From the NCBI GenBank assembly GCA_001771065.1, contig MESQ01000038.1:62001-126000 (forward strand): a stretch of DNA of 64,000 nt, read 5' to 3'. This document shows, piece after piece, positions 32,097-41,332 of this stretch. This DNA comes from Burkholderiales bacterium RIFOXYD12_FULL_59_19 (lineage in GTDB: Bacteria; Pseudomonadota; Gammaproteobacteria; Burkholderiales; Burkholderiaceae_C). Within the stretch, counting starts at the first letter, position 1, and the number at the start of each line of letters is the position of its first letter. The position numbers were made by a program, and so were the translations under genes. The notes beneath the pieces were generated by a model. That model did no database searches. It was not told the origin of the DNA and was given only the letters and a program-made list of their open reading frames with translations.

Positions 32097-33020
32097 ATGT
32101 CCAGCCTACCACGCCAACTCAAGCCCGAACTGGAGCACGACTACGTCCGCTCGCCCGATCTGGGCTACGAGTCGCCCAGCGAGTCCGGCTTTATCCGCTG
32201 CCTGGCGCATGGTTTTCCCACCCCCTTGGCGCGCTGGCACCACCATGACGAATACGAGTTGCACCTGATCACGGCCACATCGGGGAAAGTGTTTGTTGGC
32301 GACTGGATCGGGCATTTCCAGCCAGGACAGGTGGTATTGACAGGTCCGCGCCTGCCGCACAACTGGGTCAGCACCGACGTGCCGGCAGGTGGGGTGGCCG
32401 AGCGTGACCTGGTGATCCAGTTCCTGCACGCCCCCATCGAGACCGGCAGCGCACACATCCCCGAACTGCGCGAGGTGCTGCCGCTGCTGGAGCGGGCCAA
32501 ACATGGGATCGAGTTCTTTGGCATCTACCCACAGGCACTCGCGCACTGGCAACGTGTAAAAACACACCAAGGGCTGGCACGCTTTGGCGCTTTTTGTGAT
32601 TTTTTGAGCGCACTGGCGCAATGCACCGACTACCGCTTGCTCTCAAACACCCAGATGCAAAGCGAGGACAATGACGCCCAGCTTGACCAGATCAACGCCA
32701 TCCTCAGCCGCATCAGCGAAAACCTGGCCGAGCCCGCTTCCGCGGCCGACCTGGCGCGTGAACTGGGCATGAGCGAAAGCGGCTTTTCGCGGTTTTTCCG
32801 ACGCGCCACGGGCAACACCTTCACCGACTTCGTCAACCATGTGCGCGTCAGTCGCGCCTGCCAGCTGTTGATGGAGTCCGACCTGCTGATCACCCACATT
32901 GGCTACCAGGTGGGTTTTAACAACATCGCCAATTTCAACCGGCGTTTTCTTGACATCAAGGGCATGACACCCAGCGACTATCGCCGCCAGGCGGCGAGTC
33001 GCTTTGGTCTGAAAGCCTGA
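32097..33020 (+). CDS. AraC-family transcriptional regulator of the pentitol operon
   Basis: 307 residues from ATG 32097; the open frame extends upstream into the dehydrogenase gene but without homology. The N-terminal half is a cupin-like sensor (ARWHHHDEYELHLITATSGKVFVGDWIGHFQPGQVVLTGPRLPHNW). The C-terminal half (about 205-305) has two helix-turn-helix units typical of AraC/XylS: ADLARELGMSESGFSRFFRRATGNTFTDFVNHVRVSRACQLL and ITHIGYQVGFNNIANFNRRFLDIKGMTPSDYRR. It resembles MtlR-type activators. The direct repeats at 25503-25530 are its likely target. Confidence 0.87.
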   Translation: MSSLPRQLKPELEHDYVRSPDLGYESPSESGFIRCLAHGFPTPLARWHHHDEYELHLITATSGKVFVGDWIGHFQPGQVVLTGPRLPHNWVSTDVPAGGVAERDLVIQFLHAPIETGSAHIPELREVLPLLERAKHGIEFFGIYPQALAHWQRVKTHQGLARFGAFCDFLSALAQCTDYRLLSNTQMQSEDNDAQLDQINAILSRISENLAEPASAADLARELGMSESGFSRFFRRATGNTFTDFVNHVRVSRACQLLMESDLLITHIGYQVGFNNIANFNRRFLDIKGMTPSDYRRQAASRFGLKA

Positions 33021-33035
33021 AGTAAAGACATCACC

Positions 33036-34496
33036 ATGTACCTCGGCATTGATCTGGGCACTTCGGGCCTGAAACTTTTGCTGCTTGATGCAGCGCACCA
33101 CGTCCACGCCAGTGCTGACGCGCCTTTGACCCTGCAACGCCCGCACCCCGGCTGGAGCGAACAGCATCCGCAAGACTGGTGGCTGGCGCTCGAAGCTGCG
33201 GTGGCGCAATTGCGCGCCCTGGCCCCCGAGGCCTGGCAACAGGTGCGCGCCATCGGGCTGTCTGGCCAGATGCACGGTGCCGTGGTACTGAATGCACAGC
33301 ACGAAGTCTTGCGCCCGGCCATTTTGTGGAACGACGGTCGCGCTGATGCCCAGTGCACCACGTTAGAACAGCGTGTGCCAAATTCGCGCCAAATCACCGG
33401 CAACCTGGCCATGCCGGGTTTTACCGCGCCCAAGCTACTGTGGCTGCACGAGCATGAGCCGGCAGTCTTTGCACAGGTCAGCCAAGTGCTGCTGCCCAAA
33501 GACTGGCTGCGCCTGCAACTTACCGGTGAGTCGGTCAGCGAGATGTCAGACGCCTCCGGCACCCTGTGGCTGGACGTGGCCCGGCGTTGTTGGAGCGAAC
33601 CTATGCTGGTGGCCTGCGGCCTGACGCTGGCACACATGCCCCACCTGGTGGAAGGTAGCCAGCCCAGTGGCACCCTGCGGTCGGCACTGGCCCGGCAATG
33701 GGGTTTGCCACAACACGTGATGGTGGCCGGCGGCGGCGGAGACAACGCCTCCAGCGCCGTGGGTATTGGCGCCGTCAACCAAGGCCAGGGTTTTGTCTCG
33801 CTGGGCACCTCAGGCGTGGTGTTTCTGGCCAGCGACCACTACCAGCCCGCACCCGAACTGGCCGTGCACGCCTTTGCCCACGCCCTGCCCGGGCGTTGGC
33901 ACCAAATGGCGGTCATGCTGAGCGCAGCCAGTGCGTTTGGCTGGGTGACCCAGCTCACAGGCACGGCGGATGAGGCGCAATTGTCGCAACAGGTGGCCGG
34001 GTTATCACTGCCCAGAAGAGCTGCCGCACCGGTTTTTCTGCCTTACCTGAGCGGCGAGCGCACCCCGCACAACAACCCAAACGCCAGTGGCGTTTTCGTC
34101 GGCCTGCGCAGCAACCACACCGCCGCCGACCTGGCTTATGCAGTGATGGAAGGGGTGAGCTTTGGCCTCACGGACGGCCTGCGCGCCATGGGTCAAAGCG
34201 GGCCCTCCGCCGTGCCGCTGACCCTGGTGGGCGGCGGCGCGCGCAGCGATGCCTGGGCGCAATTGCTGGCCAGCGCTCTGGGCTGCCCCTTGCTGCGTTG
34301 TGAGGGTGCCCACACTGCTGCGGCGCTGGGAGCCGCCCGTTTGGCGTGGTTGGCCGATGGTGGCAAGCTGCGCCAGGTCTGCCAAAACCTGCCAACCGAA
34401 CGCGCCTTTGAGCCCGACGCCAGCGGCGCGCAGTTGCTACATGAGCGCTACCCGCGCTACCGGGCTTTGTACCCGGCATTGATCAATTTGTTTTGA
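33036..34496 (+). CDS. xylB: Xylulokinase
   Basis: 486 residues, FGGY kinase family. N-terminal YLGIDLGTSGLKLLLLD (phosphate loop), LSGQMHGAVVLN and ILWNDGRADAQ (substrate region), GGGGDNASSAVGIG and SLGTSGVVF (ATP site), LTLVGGGARSDAWAQLLAS near the C-terminus. It phosphorylates D-xylulose to xylulose 5-phosphate for the pentose phosphate pathway, completing the D-arabinitol route begun by the upstream dehydrogenase. It is the last gene of the operon, 15 bp after the regulator. Confidence 0.92.
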   Translation: MYLGIDLGTSGLKLLLLDAAHHVHASADAPLTLQRPHPGWSEQHPQDWWLALEAAVAQLRALAPEAWQQVRAIGLSGQMHGAVVLNAQHEVLRPAILWNDGRADAQCTTLEQRVPNSRQITGNLAMPGFTAPKLLWLHEHEPAVFAQVSQVLLPKDWLRLQLTGESVSEMSDASGTLWLDVARRCWSEPMLVACGLTLAHMPHLVEGSQPSGTLRSALARQWGLPQHVMVAGGGGDNASSAVGIGAVNQGQGFVSLGTSGVVFLASDHYQPAPELAVHAFAHALPGRWHQMAVMLSAASAFGWVTQLTGTADEAQLSQQVAGLSLPRRAAAPVFLPYLSGERTPHNNPNASGVFVGLRSNHTAADLAYAVMEGVSFGLTDGLRAMGQSGPSAVPLTLVGGGARSDAWAQLLASALGCPLLRCEGAHTAAALGAARLAWLADGGKLRQVCQNLPTERAFEPDASGAQLLHERYPRYRALYPALINLF

Positions 34497-34536
34497 TCTG
34501 AATGGCGCCGTTGAATGCGCCAAGACGTTGACCGGC

Positions 34537-35397
34537 CTACCGCAACTCAAACAGTTGCGCCAATGCCTCGCGGTACAGCGACTGCCCCACGGCGTTGGTG
34601 TTGTGGTGAGAGCCGCCCGGCACCAACACAAACGCCTTGGGACCCTTGGCGGCGTCAAACAGCCTGCGCCCCAACTCGGGCCTGATCAGGCGATCATTCT
34701 CGCCATGCACCACCAGCAGGGGTGAGCCGATGGCGGCCACCTTTTTGACCGACTCAAAACGCTGGGTAATGAGCCCGGTCACCGGCAACCAGCCCCAGGC
34801 CATGGTCTCAAAGACGTCGGGAATAGAAGTAAACGTGCCTTCCACAATGGTGCCAGCCTCGTCGCTGACCCGGCTGGCCAGCTCGATGGCGATGGCACCA
34901 CCGAGCGAATGGCCAAAAATATAGCGCGGCTGGCCGGGGTATTGGACCGCCAGCCAGTCCCAGGCAGCGCGGGCATCTTCGTAGGCCTGTGTTTCTGACG
35001 GCAGCGACGCATCACTTTTGCCAAAACCGCGGTAGTCCACCGCCAGCACAGAAAAACCCAATTCCTGCATGCGCCGCACGCGCTGGGCCGAGCCCACCAC
35101 GTTCCAGCGCGCACCGTGCAGGTACAACATCACCGGGGGTTTGGTCTTATGCTGGTCTGATGCGCCGTCAGCGGCGTGCCACAGGCCGTGCAATTTGGCC
35201 GGTTTGCCCGACAAGCTGGAGTCAAATGAAATCCAGACGTCCTGCATGCCTTCTGCCGCTGCAACGCCGCCGCTCCAGCTGCGGTCGCTCGGCTGAAAAA
35301 TCCATTCGCCCTGCTTTTCCGCCAACGTGCTGCAACCCGCCAGCACAGCCAGGGCCAGGCCAGTCAACAGCGACAGGATGAGGGTTTTATGTTTCAT
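34537..35397 (-). CDS. Alpha/beta hydrolase lipoprotein
   Basis: 286 residues from ATG 35397 (MKHKTLILSLL); the longer ORF adds 15 residues before the signal. Lipobox LAGC follows a hydrophobic segment, so it is a lipid-anchored envelope protein. BAAT/serine aminopeptidase-like fold: YLHGARWNVVGSAQR, AVDYRGFGKSD, nucleophile FGHSLGGAIAIEL, acid in VVHGENDRLIRPE and His in PGGSHHNTN. Substrate unknown. It is convergent with xylB. Confidence 0.82.
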   Translation of the reverse strand: MKHKTLILSLLTGLALAVLAGCSTLAEKQGEWIFQPSDRSWSGGVAAAEGMQDVWISFDSSLSGKPAKLHGLWHAADGASDQHKTKPPVMLYLHGARWNVVGSAQRVRRMQELGFSVLAVDYRGFGKSDASLPSETQAYEDARAAWDWLAVQYPGQPRYIFGHSLGGAIAIELASRVSDEAGTIVEGTFTSIPDVFETMAWGWLPVTGLITQRFESVKKVAAIGSPLLVVHGENDRLIRPELGRRLFDAAKGPKAFVLVPGGSHHNTNAVGQSLYREALAQLFELR

Positions 35398-35448
35398 GGG
35401 CCATAAAGATACCAGATCAGGCAAAACCCCCGCACCCTGCACGGGGTG

Positions 35449-36756
35449 TCACTCAACCAGATTGTCAGCCACCAGTGCCAGCAAGCTTTCGGTCTTTTTG
35501 TCCCAGTGTGCATTTTTGGCACCCATCTCAAGCGTGATCAGGCATTGACCACAGCTCGTGATGAAGCGCTTGGCACCGGTCGCGTCAACCTGCTGCCGTT
35601 TGATCTCGAACACTTTCTGGCGCATGGGCGCGGCGCGCTGGTTCGACACCACACCCCCGCCGCCGCCACAGCAATAAGCCATCAAGCCATGGTCCTGGAG
35701 CTCAATCAGATCGACACCCAATGCCGCCAGCACGCGCCGTGCCGCCGCCTCCAGCCCGCCGCGGCGCACGATCTGACACGGATCGTGGAAGGTCGCGGTG
35801 TCACCGACTTTGCGCAGGCGAATGCGTTGGGTGGTGACCAATTCGTCAAGGAACTCCGTCATGTGAATGACGCGCACCGGCAGCGCCTGGCCGTACCATT
35901 TGGCCGCCTCCCAGCGCGCGGCGCCGTATGCATGACCGCATTCGGGCAGCAGCACGGTGCTGGCGCCGATCTTCACCGCGGTGTCGATGAGCGCGCGCGT
36001 GAGTTTTTCCTGCAGTTCCAGGTCGCCATTATTGAAGCCGATGTTGGAGGCGTCAAAGCCTCCCTGGTGCATCGTCCATGTGGCCCCGATGTGGTTCAAT
36101 ATTTTGGCCGCGTCCGCCAGCGCCTTGGTGTTCTCGCCCAGCTCAGCCGGTGCCGCAGTGACAAGGATGTCGGCACGCGCCAGGTCGCAGGGTATCGCCA
36201 CGCCATGCGCCGTGCCCGCCTCGGCCAGGATGTCGGGCAGGTCCTCACCCGGCGTAGCGGTGCTGCCCCACTGCCGGGCAGCGCGGTCCATCAGCGCCAA
36301 CCGATCCGGCACCAGTCCGGCCTTGAACATGCCGTGACGGGCTTCCTTCACCAGCTCTGCAATGTCGATGCCCATCGGACAGGCCAGCGTGCAGCGGCCG
36401 CACATCGTGCAGGAGTCGTAAATCAACTCTTGCCATTGCTGCAAGTCGGCAAGGCCAGGTTTTTTGACCAGGCCAAGGGCCCGCACCAATGGCGCAAAGG
36501 GACTGGCCTCGTGCAGATAAGTACGACGGAACAGTTCGAGCTTACGGATCGGCGTGTATTTTGCATCCCCGGTGGTCACGTAAAAGTGACAGGCCTGGGC
36601 GCACAAGCCACAGCGCACGCAAGATTCCATGTGCAGCGCAGCGGTGACACCGAACTCGGACACAAAGCTGTGCAGGGCCGCATCGACACGCGCCGCGTCG
36701 CTTTGCTCACCTTGCTGGTCAAAGGCCGGACTGGGGTTGGAAGTGACCTGCATCAC
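35449..36756 (-). CDS. Iron-sulfur (Fe-S)/CCG-domain oxidoreductase, DsrK/HdrD-like
   Basis: 435 residues. Two 4Fe-4S motifs, CVRCGLCAQACHFY (about residue 46) and CTMCGRCTLACPMG (about 116), are followed by CCG-type cysteine-rich domains with LLPECGHAYG, FHDPCQIVRR, YCCGGGGG and TSCGQCL. This is the layout of HdrD, DsrK and TmcB, which bind a special 4Fe-4S cluster and move electrons between a membrane quinone/cytochrome partner and a thiol or other acceptor. Its ATG overlaps the end of the NarI-like gene (4 bp). No dsrAB or heterodisulfide genes are present, so the redox partner is unknown. Confidence 0.85.
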   Translation of the reverse strand: MMQVTSNPSPAFDQQGEQSDAARVDAALHSFVSEFGVTAALHMESCVRCGLCAQACHFYVTTGDAKYTPIRKLELFRRTYLHEASPFAPLVRALGLVKKPGLADLQQWQELIYDSCTMCGRCTLACPMGIDIAELVKEARHGMFKAGLVPDRLALMDRAARQWGSTATPGEDLPDILAEAGTAHGVAIPCDLARADILVTAAPAELGENTKALADAAKILNHIGATWTMHQGGFDASNIGFNNGDLELQEKLTRALIDTAVKIGASTVLLPECGHAYGAARWEAAKWYGQALPVRVIHMTEFLDELVTTQRIRLRKVGDTATFHDPCQIVRRGGLEAAARRVLAALGVDLIELQDHGLMAYCCGGGGGVVSNQRAAPMRQKVFEIKRQQVDATGAKRFITSCGQCLITLEMGAKNAHWDKKTESLLALVADNLVE

Positions 36757-37433
36757 CTGACTCCCCGATGGCTAAAGCGTATGCCGGTGGCGGCGCGTGA
36801 AAAAACAAACAGAAACGCGTGCATCAGCTTGCCAAATGGAAACCAGACCAACAGCAGCTCCAGTGTCAGCAAGTGCACCACCAGCGGACCGGTGTAGAGC
36901 ACATGGTCGCGCGCCAGGATGGTTGCAGAGGGTTCGCTCAGCAGCGCCATGCCGGTCAGGATGGGCAAAAAGGTGAGAGTCCAGGTGATCAGATCGTCAG
37001 CGTTCGAAATCATCTTGCGCACCGGGTCGGTCAGGCGCAACCACAGCGCCAGCAGCAGCGACACGATGGTGGCGCCAGCCGCCAGGTACATCACCCAGTC
37101 TGGCAACGCCGGCCATGACAGTCCGGTAAGACGGTGGATGAATGCAATGTGCGGCGCATAGCCAAAAAACACCAAGGCCAGCCCGATGTGAAAGATGTAG
37201 CCATTGAGGCTGATGAGCAGCACACTCTGACCAAATTCCTTGCGCGGCCACATGCCGCGCCCAATGGCGCGCAGCGCAGCCACCCACTTGGGCGGCGCAC
37301 CCTCGCGTGGTGGCGACAAATCTGGCAAGCGCGGGCGCCGCAGCACGCCAAACAGGCGCCAAAGCGACCCTGACACAAACACCACCAAGGCAAGCGTCAG
37401 CGCCGGGCCGCGGGCAAAATCAAGCAATTCCAT
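36753..37433 (-). CDS. NarI/DsrM-like membrane cytochrome b subunit
   Basis: 226 residues with about five membrane helices. Helix histidines suited to haem b occur in GYIFHIGLALVFFGYAPHIAF and GPLVVHLLTLELLLVWFPFGKLMHAFLFVFSR, as in nitrate reductase gamma (NarI), DsrM and TmcC. It should exchange electrons with the quinone pool and pass them to the coupled iron-sulfur protein. First gene of this two-gene operon. Confidence 0.82.
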   Translation of the reverse strand: MELLDFARGPALTLALVVFVSGSLWRLFGVLRRPRLPDLSPPREGAPPKWVAALRAIGRGMWPRKEFGQSVLLISLNGYIFHIGLALVFFGYAPHIAFIHRLTGLSWPALPDWVMYLAAGATIVSLLLALWLRLTDPVRKMISNADDLITWTLTFLPILTGMALLSEPSATILARDHVLYTGPLVVHLLTLELLLVWFPFGKLMHAFLFVFSRAATGIRFSHRGVR

Positions 37434-37613
37434 GGGTCAGTCCTCCATCACATTGACTGCATGCGATGGAACAGACTAACGCACTCTGCCTATCCTGCTT
37501 TGACAAAAAGCAAGTTAGGGCCAGACGCCTGTGCCGGGCTTCACGGTCTGGGGTAGAGGGCCCCAGGTGGCACAATCGCCCGTCCTGAATTCCTTGCACA
37601 CGCTATTTCCCCC

Positions 37614-38867
37614 ATGACTCCCACCCTTCAAGGCACTCTCGGCATCGACTTCGGCACCTCCAACTCGGCCATGTCCTGGGCGACGGCGGGCGGGCTCGCG
37701 CACCTGATTGCGCTGGAGGGTCAAGCCACGTCGATGCCCACGGCCGTGTTCTACAACGCCGAAGACCACAGCACACACTTCGGCCGCGATGCGGTGGCGC
37801 ATTACCTTGGCGGCACTCAGGGCCGTCTCATGCGGTCGCTCAAAAGCCTGCTGGGGAGCAGCTTGCTGCAGGAAACCACACTGATCAACCACCGGCAAAT
37901 CAGTTTTCAGGACATCATTGCCACATTTCTGGCAACGCTGCGTGACCGTGCCACGCAGTCGCTTGGCGCCGCCCCCCTGCGTGTGGTCATGGGGCGGCCA
38001 GTGCATTTTGTTGACAATGACCCGCAGCGTGACGCGCTGGCCCAGGCGTCTCTGCTGCAGGCCGCGCAGTCGGTTGGCTTCAAAGAGGTGTCGTTCCAGC
38101 TGGAGCCGATCGCCGCCGCGCTGGACTACGAGCAGCGCCTGCAAGCCGAAGCCATTGTGCTGGTGGTGGACATTGGCGGCGGTACTTCAGATTTCACCGT
38201 GGTGCGACTGGGGCCGCAGCGCCGGCAGCGCGCCGACCGCGCCAGTGATATTTTGGCCACCACGGGGGTGCACATTGGCGGCACGGACTTTGATCAAAAA
38301 CTGAGCCTGGAGCAAGTGATGCCGCTGTTGGGTTACCGCCACCGCGGGCCGCAGCAGCGCGAGGTACCCAGCCGACTATTTTTCGATTTATCCACCTGGC
38401 ATTTGATCAACTGGCTGTACCAGTCGCGTGCCCTGACCCAGGCCCGGGCGCTGCGCACCAATTACGCCGAACCGGGCTTGCACGAGCGGCTGATGAAGGT
38501 ACTCAACCATCGCCAGGGCCACCACATTGCGCATGAACTTGAGCAGGCCAAGATTCGCTGCTCCCAGAGCAACGCCAGCACATCAATGGATCTGTCTTTT
38601 GTCGAGCCCGGGTGTTCCGTGCAGCTGACACCCGCCGACATGCAGGAGCACCTGGCCGGGTTGCTCCAGCGGGTGGTCGCCTGTGCGCGCGATTGTGTGC
38701 AGCGCGCCGACCTGACGCACGGTCAACCTGATGCCATCTACCTGACCGGTGGCTCCTCTGCCCTGCAGCCTTTCCAGCGTGCCTTGCAGGCCGAGTTTTC
38801 AGAGGTTGCCATGGTCGAGGGTGACCTGTTTGGCGGTGTCGCCACCGGCCTGGCCTACTGCGCTTGA
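37614..38867 (+). CDS. yegD: Hsp70-family protein, YegD type
   Basis: 417 residues, about the size of the ATPase domain alone. Actin-like ATPase motifs: LGIDFGTSNSAMSW (phosphate 1), VVDIGGGTSDFTVVRLG (phosphate 2) and YLTGGSSALQPFQRAL (adenosine). DnaK-like IGGTDFDQKLS is also present. No substrate-binding domain follows, as usual for YegD. Role unknown; probably an atypical chaperone or an ATP-dependent switch. Confidence 0.85.
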   Translation: MTPTLQGTLGIDFGTSNSAMSWATAGGLAHLIALEGQATSMPTAVFYNAEDHSTHFGRDAVAHYLGGTQGRLMRSLKSLLGSSLLQETTLINHRQISFQDIIATFLATLRDRATQSLGAAPLRVVMGRPVHFVDNDPQRDALAQASLLQAAQSVGFKEVSFQLEPIAAALDYEQRLQAEAIVLVVDIGGGTSDFTVVRLGPQRRQRADRASDILATTGVHIGGTDFDQKLSLEQVMPLLGYRHRGPQQREVPSRLFFDLSTWHLINWLYQSRALTQARALRTNYAEPGLHERLMKVLNHRQGHHIAHELEQAKIRCSQSNASTSMDLSFVEPGCSVQLTPADMQEHLAGLLQRVVACARDCVQRADLTHGQPDAIYLTGGSSALQPFQRALQAEFSEVAMVEGDLFGGVATGLAYCA

Positions 38868-38889
38868 AAAACGGACACGCTGGGCAGAT

Positions 38890-40155
38890 TCAGGTCACCG
38901 CGGCGCGCTGATGAAAGTCGGACTGGTCCCAGGACCTGCTTGTCAAAATCTCCTGCAAAACCGCCACCGCATCCCACACGTCAACAAAGCGGGTGTACAG
39001 CGGCGTGAAGCCAAAACGCATGATGCGCGGTTCCCGGTAGTCGGGAATCACGCCACGCGCAATCAAGGCCTGCACCACGGCGAAGCCCTGCGGGTGTTGG
39101 TAGCTCACCTGGCTGCCCCGGCGCGCCGGATCGGTGGGCGTGATCAGCGTCAAAGGGTGGTCATTGCAGGCCTGCTGCACCAGCTGAATAAAAAGTGTCG
39201 TTAAAGCCACCGACTTGTCGCGCAAGGCCGCCATGCTGGTCTGGGCAAAGATATCCAGACCACACGCCACCAAAGCCAGCGAGGTGATGGGCTGGGTGCC
39301 GCACAGGTAGCGCGAAATGCCTTGCCGCGGCCGGTAACCGGGCTCCATGGCGAACGGGCGTGCATGACCCCACCAGCCCGACAGCGGCTGCCAGAAGGCA
39401 TTTTGGTGCTTCGCATGCACCCACAGGAATGCCGGTGAGCCGGGCCCACCGTTGAGGTATTTGTAGGTGCACCCCACGGCGTAGTCGGCTTGTGAGGCGT
39501 TCAAGGCCACAGGCACCGCACCCGCCGAGTGCGCCAGATCCCACACCGTGAGCGCACCTGTCTGATGGGCTCGGGCCGTAACCGCTGCCATGTCGAACAT
39601 GTAGCCGGTCTGGTAGTTCACATGGGTGAGCATCAGCACGGCCACATCGTCACCCAGCGCCGCCGACAATTCATCGGGCGCGTCAATCAGGCGCAATTCA
39701 TAGGCCGGCGCGCCGTGCGCCTGCAATTGATCAATCAAGCCCTGAGCGATGTACAAGTCGGTGGGAAAGGTGCGGCGCTCCGACACGATCACCCGTTTCG
39801 CGGGCGCCGTGGCCTGCTGCTGGCGCAGTGCCGCAGCCAGCACCTTGAACAGGTTGATGGAGGTGGTGTCGGTCACCACCAGCTCTCCCGCCTGGGCCCC
39901 CACCAGCGGCGCCAACTGGTCGCCCAGGCGTTGCGGCAGCTCAAACCAGCCAGCGGTATTCCAGCTGCGGATCAGCCCCACGCCCCACTCCTGCGTGATG
40001 ACTTGCTGGGCGCGCGCCAAGGCCGCCCTGGGCTGCGCGCCCAGCGAATTGCCATCCAGGTAGATCACGCCGTCCGGCAGGAAAAATTGGTCGCGCAAGG
40101 GGGCCAGCGCGTCCTGTTGATCACGTGTCTCGCAGTCGCTGCGGGTGATGGGCAT
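38890..40155 (-). CDS. kynU: Kynureninase
   Basis: 421 residues, PLP enzyme of aminotransferase class V fold. Signatures: [61 protein letters not shown], the PLP lysine in [18 protein letters not shown], and [17 protein letters not shown]. It cleaves kynurenine to anthranilate and alanine in tryptophan breakdown. The usual partners kynA and kynB are not adjacent, so they lie elsewhere or the gene works alone. Confidence 0.93.
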   Translation of the reverse strand: MPITRSDCETRDQQDALAPLRDQFFLPDGVIYLDGNSLGAQPRAALARAQQVITQEWGVGLIRSWNTAGWFELPQRLGDQLAPLVGAQAGELVVTDTTSINLFKVLAAALRQQQATAPAKRVIVSERRTFPTDLYIAQGLIDQLQAHGAPAYELRLIDAPDELSAALGDDVAVLMLTHVNYQTGYMFDMAAVTARAHQTGALTVWDLAHSAGAVPVALNASQADYAVGCTYKYLNGGPGSPAFLWVHAKHQNAFWQPLSGWWGHARPFAMEPGYRPRQGISRYLCGTQPITSLALVACGLDIFAQTSMAALRDKSVALTTLFIQLVQQACNDHPLTLITPTDPARRGSQVSYQHPQGFAVVQALIARGVIPDYREPRIMRFGFTPLYTRFVDVWDAVAVLQEILTSRSWDQSDFHQRAAVT

Positions 40156-40272
40156 AACGAGCTCCTCGTGTCAATTCGGATGGTTTGATAGGATGCCAGT
40201 GCACGTGCCTGTCAAAATGCAGCATCGTCGCAGTCTAGCGTTCGGGTGTATCTGCTCTTTTAAGGATGTCCA

Positions 40273-40497
40273 ATGTTTCCAGAATTCCGCGATCAAATCA
40301 GCCAATTGAAGGTCTCCGATCTCAATTTTGTGCGTCTGTTTGAAAAGCACAACACACTGGACCAGACCATCAGGCACATGGAGGCACACCTTGAGCCCGG
40401 CACACATGACGAAATTGAACAGCTGAAGAAAGAAAAGCTGCTGATCAAGGATGCGTTGTACAACATCCTCAAAAAAGCCGGCAACGCCATGAATTGA
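40273..40497 (+). CDS. DUF465 (YdcH-like) small protein
   Basis: 74 residues, SD AAGGA before ATG. The pattern MFPEFRDQISQLKVSDLNFVRLFEKHNTLDQTIRHME ... EIEQLKKEKLLIKDALYNILKKA is typical of DUF465: two helices, coiled-coil prone. Function unknown. Confidence 0.85.
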   Translation: MFPEFRDQISQLKVSDLNFVRLFEKHNTLDQTIRHMEAHLEPGTHDEIEQLKKEKLLIKDALYNILKKAGNAMN

Positions 40498-40549
40498 CAT
40501 CTGTACGCGACAGGCTGCTGGTGTGCCACCAACAGACCGCCACACCGCC

Positions 40550-41332
40550 TTACCGGGACTTGGCCCGCCGACCGGTTGTCTTTTTCCCGGCTGGCGTAGC
40601 CCCGGCCTTTTTGGCACTGGCTTGCGCCTCTTGGTCGCATTGGTCCAGGCACAGCAAGGTGTCGAGGTACGAGGTAAACCGGTTGATGTAGTCGGGCGAG
40701 ATGTCGCGCATCAAGGCCAGCGAACGCAACACCAGCCGGTGCGAATTGATCGGTCCGGCGTTCTTTGGCGCCTGGTCCAGCGCACGGCTCAGCTGATTGT
40801 CAACGCTGAGTTTGGACCAGGTATTGCGGAAATACCGCATGGATTTGAGCTCCGGGCGTGATCCGGCAGCTGCGTTGACGCCATCCTCCCAACCCGCGTC
40901 CGCATGGGCGGGAACCTGTTGCGCCAGGGACCGAACCAGCTCACCCAAAGCAGCGTGTGGCGCCGGAGCCTGCAGTGCGGCCAGAGATCGGTGCACCGCC
41001 TTGAAATCACCTTTGGTAAACAGCTGCTGCAGATCGGCAGCGGCCTGCGGGTCATGAGCAACGGCGCGGACCATGGCGTTCTGCGCATCGGCTTGTGCCT
41101 GTTCAAAGCGTGTTCTCAAAGCCAGCAGCGCCTGCACCAGTTTGACGTCAAGCAGTTGCTTGACTTGGCCTGGGTGGGCATTCGCGCGCTTGGCCAGCGC
41201 TTGCAAGTAAACCAGGCGCACCGGGTCAAAATGTTCTGCACCCGCCAGCCGCAAAGCCGCGATTTCCCCGCTAAGGGTCTGCGAGGTCTCTGACCTTAAA
41301 GGCTGCTTGTCGCCATGCCCAACCTGAGTCAC
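40550..41332 (-). CDS. DUF2894-type protein, last gene of the motor-like cassette
   Basis: 260 residues, soluble. The segment FDPVRLVYLQALAKRANAHPGQVKQLLDVKLVQALLALRTRFE matches what I know of DUF2894. Then LVRSLAQQV, a segment RPELKSMRYFRNTWSKLSVDNQLSRALDQAPKNAGPINSHRLVLRSLALMRDISPDYINRFTSYLDTLLCLDQ, and a Lys/Arg-rich tail (KKAGATPAGKKTTGRRAKSR). The pattern suggests a cytoplasmic helical partner. Its ATG overlaps the OmpA gene stop by 4 bp (ATGA), so its translation is coupled. Function unknown. Confidence 0.75.
   Translation of the reverse strand: MTQVGHGDKQPLRSETSQTLSGEIAALRLAGAEHFDPVRLVYLQALAKRANAHPGQVKQLLDVKLVQALLALRTRFEQAQADAQNAMVRAVAHDPQAAADLQQLFTKGDFKAVHRSLAALQAPAPHAALGELVRSLAQQVPAHADAGWEDGVNAAAGSRPELKSMRYFRNTWSKLSVDNQLSRALDQAPKNAGPINSHRLVLRSLALMRDISPDYINRFTSYLDTLLCLDQCDQEAQASAKKAGATPAGKKTTGRRAKSR

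Noticed and set aside
35446-36897. 483-codon open frame on the plus strand
   Set aside because: Antisense of the iron-sulfur/NarI-like pair; the minus-strand proteins have clear Fe-S motifs.
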